Source: an uncultured Clostridium sp. (GTDB taxonomy: Bacteria; Bacillota; Clostridia; Lachnospirales; Lachnospiraceae). Taken from it: a DNA stretch of 43,198 nucleotides. The notes below the pieces were generated by a model, which saw nothing but the letters and a program-made list of their open reading frames with translations, made no database searches and was not told the DNA's origin. Both the position numbers and the translations under genes were made by a program. Positions 42,265-43,198 of this stretch are shown here, in pieces. The stretch is from positions 1-43,198 of the forward strand of contig NZ_URHZ01000045.1 in NCBI RefSeq assembly GCF_900547735.1, written 5' to 3'. Each line of letters starts with the position of its first letter. The first letter of the stretch is position 1.

Positions 42265-43143
42265 ATGATACAATGTCAATATGAGGTACATATCAGTAAG
42301 AACGACACCTATTCCATGGATCGCCCCCATTTCCATGAGGACATTGAAATTGTACTCTGTATTGCCGGAGAAGGTGTATTTTTTCTGGAGCCGGAGGTAT
42401 TTCCACTGTACAGGGGACAGTTGTTCCTGATTGATTCGTCGATTCTTCACCGAAGTGTGGCGAATGAAGAGTACCGCTGTATGGTTTTTCATATTTCATC
42501 GGAAATGCTTCACGAATTTTCATCCCTTCAGAGCAATTTCCAGGCGAGAAGCAAGCGATCCGGTCTGGTTGCAACGCTGACGGAAGAGAATACAAAATAT
42601 CTGGAAACGCTCTATGGCAAGCTCGCCGAAGATTTCGGCCATGAATTCGGCGGGGATATCAGGCAGACGATCACATTGCTGACCTTTTTACTCACCTGTT
42701 TTTCTCATTTCAACGAGGCTGAGGATGGGGAGGTCCACACAAATCCGAGTCTTGATAAAGTGGCTCCGATTCTGACTTTCATTCAGGAACATCTGGGAGA
42801 AGCCATGACCACGCAGTCTATTGCCGATACTTTTTATATGAGCAAATACCATCTGTGCCATATTTTTAAAGAAGGCACTGGATTCAGCCTGATGGATTAC
42901 GTCATCAACTGCCGCATACTGAAAGCCAGATCACTTCTCAGAAATGGGATGCGGGTCCAGGAAGTTGGAGAAAATGTAGGTTTCCGAAATAATGAGCATT
43001 TTATCAGAACCTTCAAAAAGCTGACGGGAATGCCGCCGAAACGGTATGCGATGATGTACAAGGACAGCGATCAGAATGCCAAAAGGGAACTTGTGGTGGT
43101 AGAAGGAAAGGATGGGAAAATCATAGAGGGAATAAAGGCATGA
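42265..43143 (+). CDS. AraC-family regulator with N-terminal cupin domain
   Basis: 292 residues. The N-terminal cupin-like sensor (about 15-90) includes RPHFHEDIEIVLCIAGEG and LYRGQLFLIDSSILH. The C-terminal double HTH (about 170-270) includes MTTQSIADTFYMSKYHLCHIF and VQEVGENVGFRNNEHFIRTF (each a standard AraC HTH). GGGGAGAAG lies upstream of the ATG. Divergent from the ESS-2-hydroxyacid dehydrogenase operon, which it probably activates when its ligand binds the cupin. Confidence 0.9.
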   Translation: MIQCQYEVHISKNDTYSMDRPHFHEDIEIVLCIAGEGVFFLEPEVFPLYRGQLFLIDSSILHRSVANEEYRCMVFHISSEMLHEFSSLQSNFQARSKRSGLVATLTEENTKYLETLYGKLAEDFGHEFGGDIRQTITLLTFLLTCFSHFNEAEDGEVHTNPSLDKVAPILTFIQEHLGEAMTTQSIADTFYMSKYHLCHIFKEGTGFSLMDYVINCRILKARSLLRNGMRVQEVGENVGFRNNEHFIRTFKKLTGMPPKRYAMMYKDSDQNAKRELVVVEGKDGKIIEGIKA

Positions 43144-43158
43144 GGATTTAGTTGAGGA

Positions 43159-43198
43159 ATGAGAACGCCGCCGGGACGGTCGGGGTTCGGGATGGTGA
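43159..43198. repeat. Dispersed repeat, copy B (runs off the window)
   Basis: 40 bases matching 31299-31339 with one base missing, beginning 16 bases after the AraC stop. It continues to the window edge, so its full length is unknown. Confidence 0.85.

Overview
The window looks like chromosome of an anaerobic, low-to-mid GC Firmicute, most likely a Lachnospiraceae / Clostridium symbiosum-like gut bacterium. The evidence is Gram-positive ribosome binding sites, occasional TTG starts, a DnaD-type primosome gene beside a DnaI/DnaC-type helicase loader, a preQ1-I-like leader in front of queT, a long (393 aa) clostridial ribose-phosphate pyrophosphokinase, and many LysR-controlled amino-acid and organic-acid utilisation units. 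No phage, insertion sequence, tRNA, rRNA or CRISPR array was seen.

Layout. 1-2.0 kb: the tail of an unidentified gene, a hairpin-rich spacer, a VOC protein and aroD. 2.1-10.5 kb: a Gfo/Idh/MocA oxidoreductase, LysR plus a PatB/MalY C-S lyase, then a minus-strand operon (creatininase-family hydrolase, ESS transporter, M20 amidohydrolase) facing its own LysR. The segment ends in a short fossil of a second oxidoreductase gene with its terminator. 10.5-19.6 kb: two paralogous units, each with a divergent LysR gene, an opine (octopine/nopaline-type) dehydrogenase and an ESS/GltS-type transporter. The first also carries an MmgE/PrpD-family protein. The two dehydrogenases are about 90% identical, while the regulators and transporters differ greatly. 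19.6-26.6 kb: a minus-strand operon (flavin reductase-like protein, YtcJ-like amidohydrolase, GPH/MFS symporter, MATE pump) facing an AraC regulator across a spacer with six 14-bp repeats. 26.6-33.2 kb: housekeeping genes (queT, murC, a dnaD-like gene, a helicase loader, prs), with a dense DnaA-box cluster between murC and dnaD. 33.4-38.9 kb: an MDR dehydrogenase, LysR, an IlvD/Edd dehydratase and a GntP permease, probably for sugar-acid use. 38.9-43.2 kb: a hairpin array with 10-bp inverted ends, a 2-hydroxyacid dehydrogenase and ESS transporter operon, and an AraC regulator.

How the genes fit together. Most accessory units follow one plan: a regulator beside a transporter for an amino- or organic acid and one or two enzymes. 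Four transporters belong to the ESS (glutamate:Na+) superfamily, and two of them sit beside opine dehydrogenases. The best candidate for an undescribed system is therefore the twin opine-dehydrogenase region at about 10.5-19.5 kb, which I infer imports and oxidatively splits N-carboxyalkyl amino acids (opines) or related imino-polycarboxylates. The most striking non-coding signal is the DnaA-box cluster at 28845-29043. All functions are inferred from reading the sequence; no database search was run.
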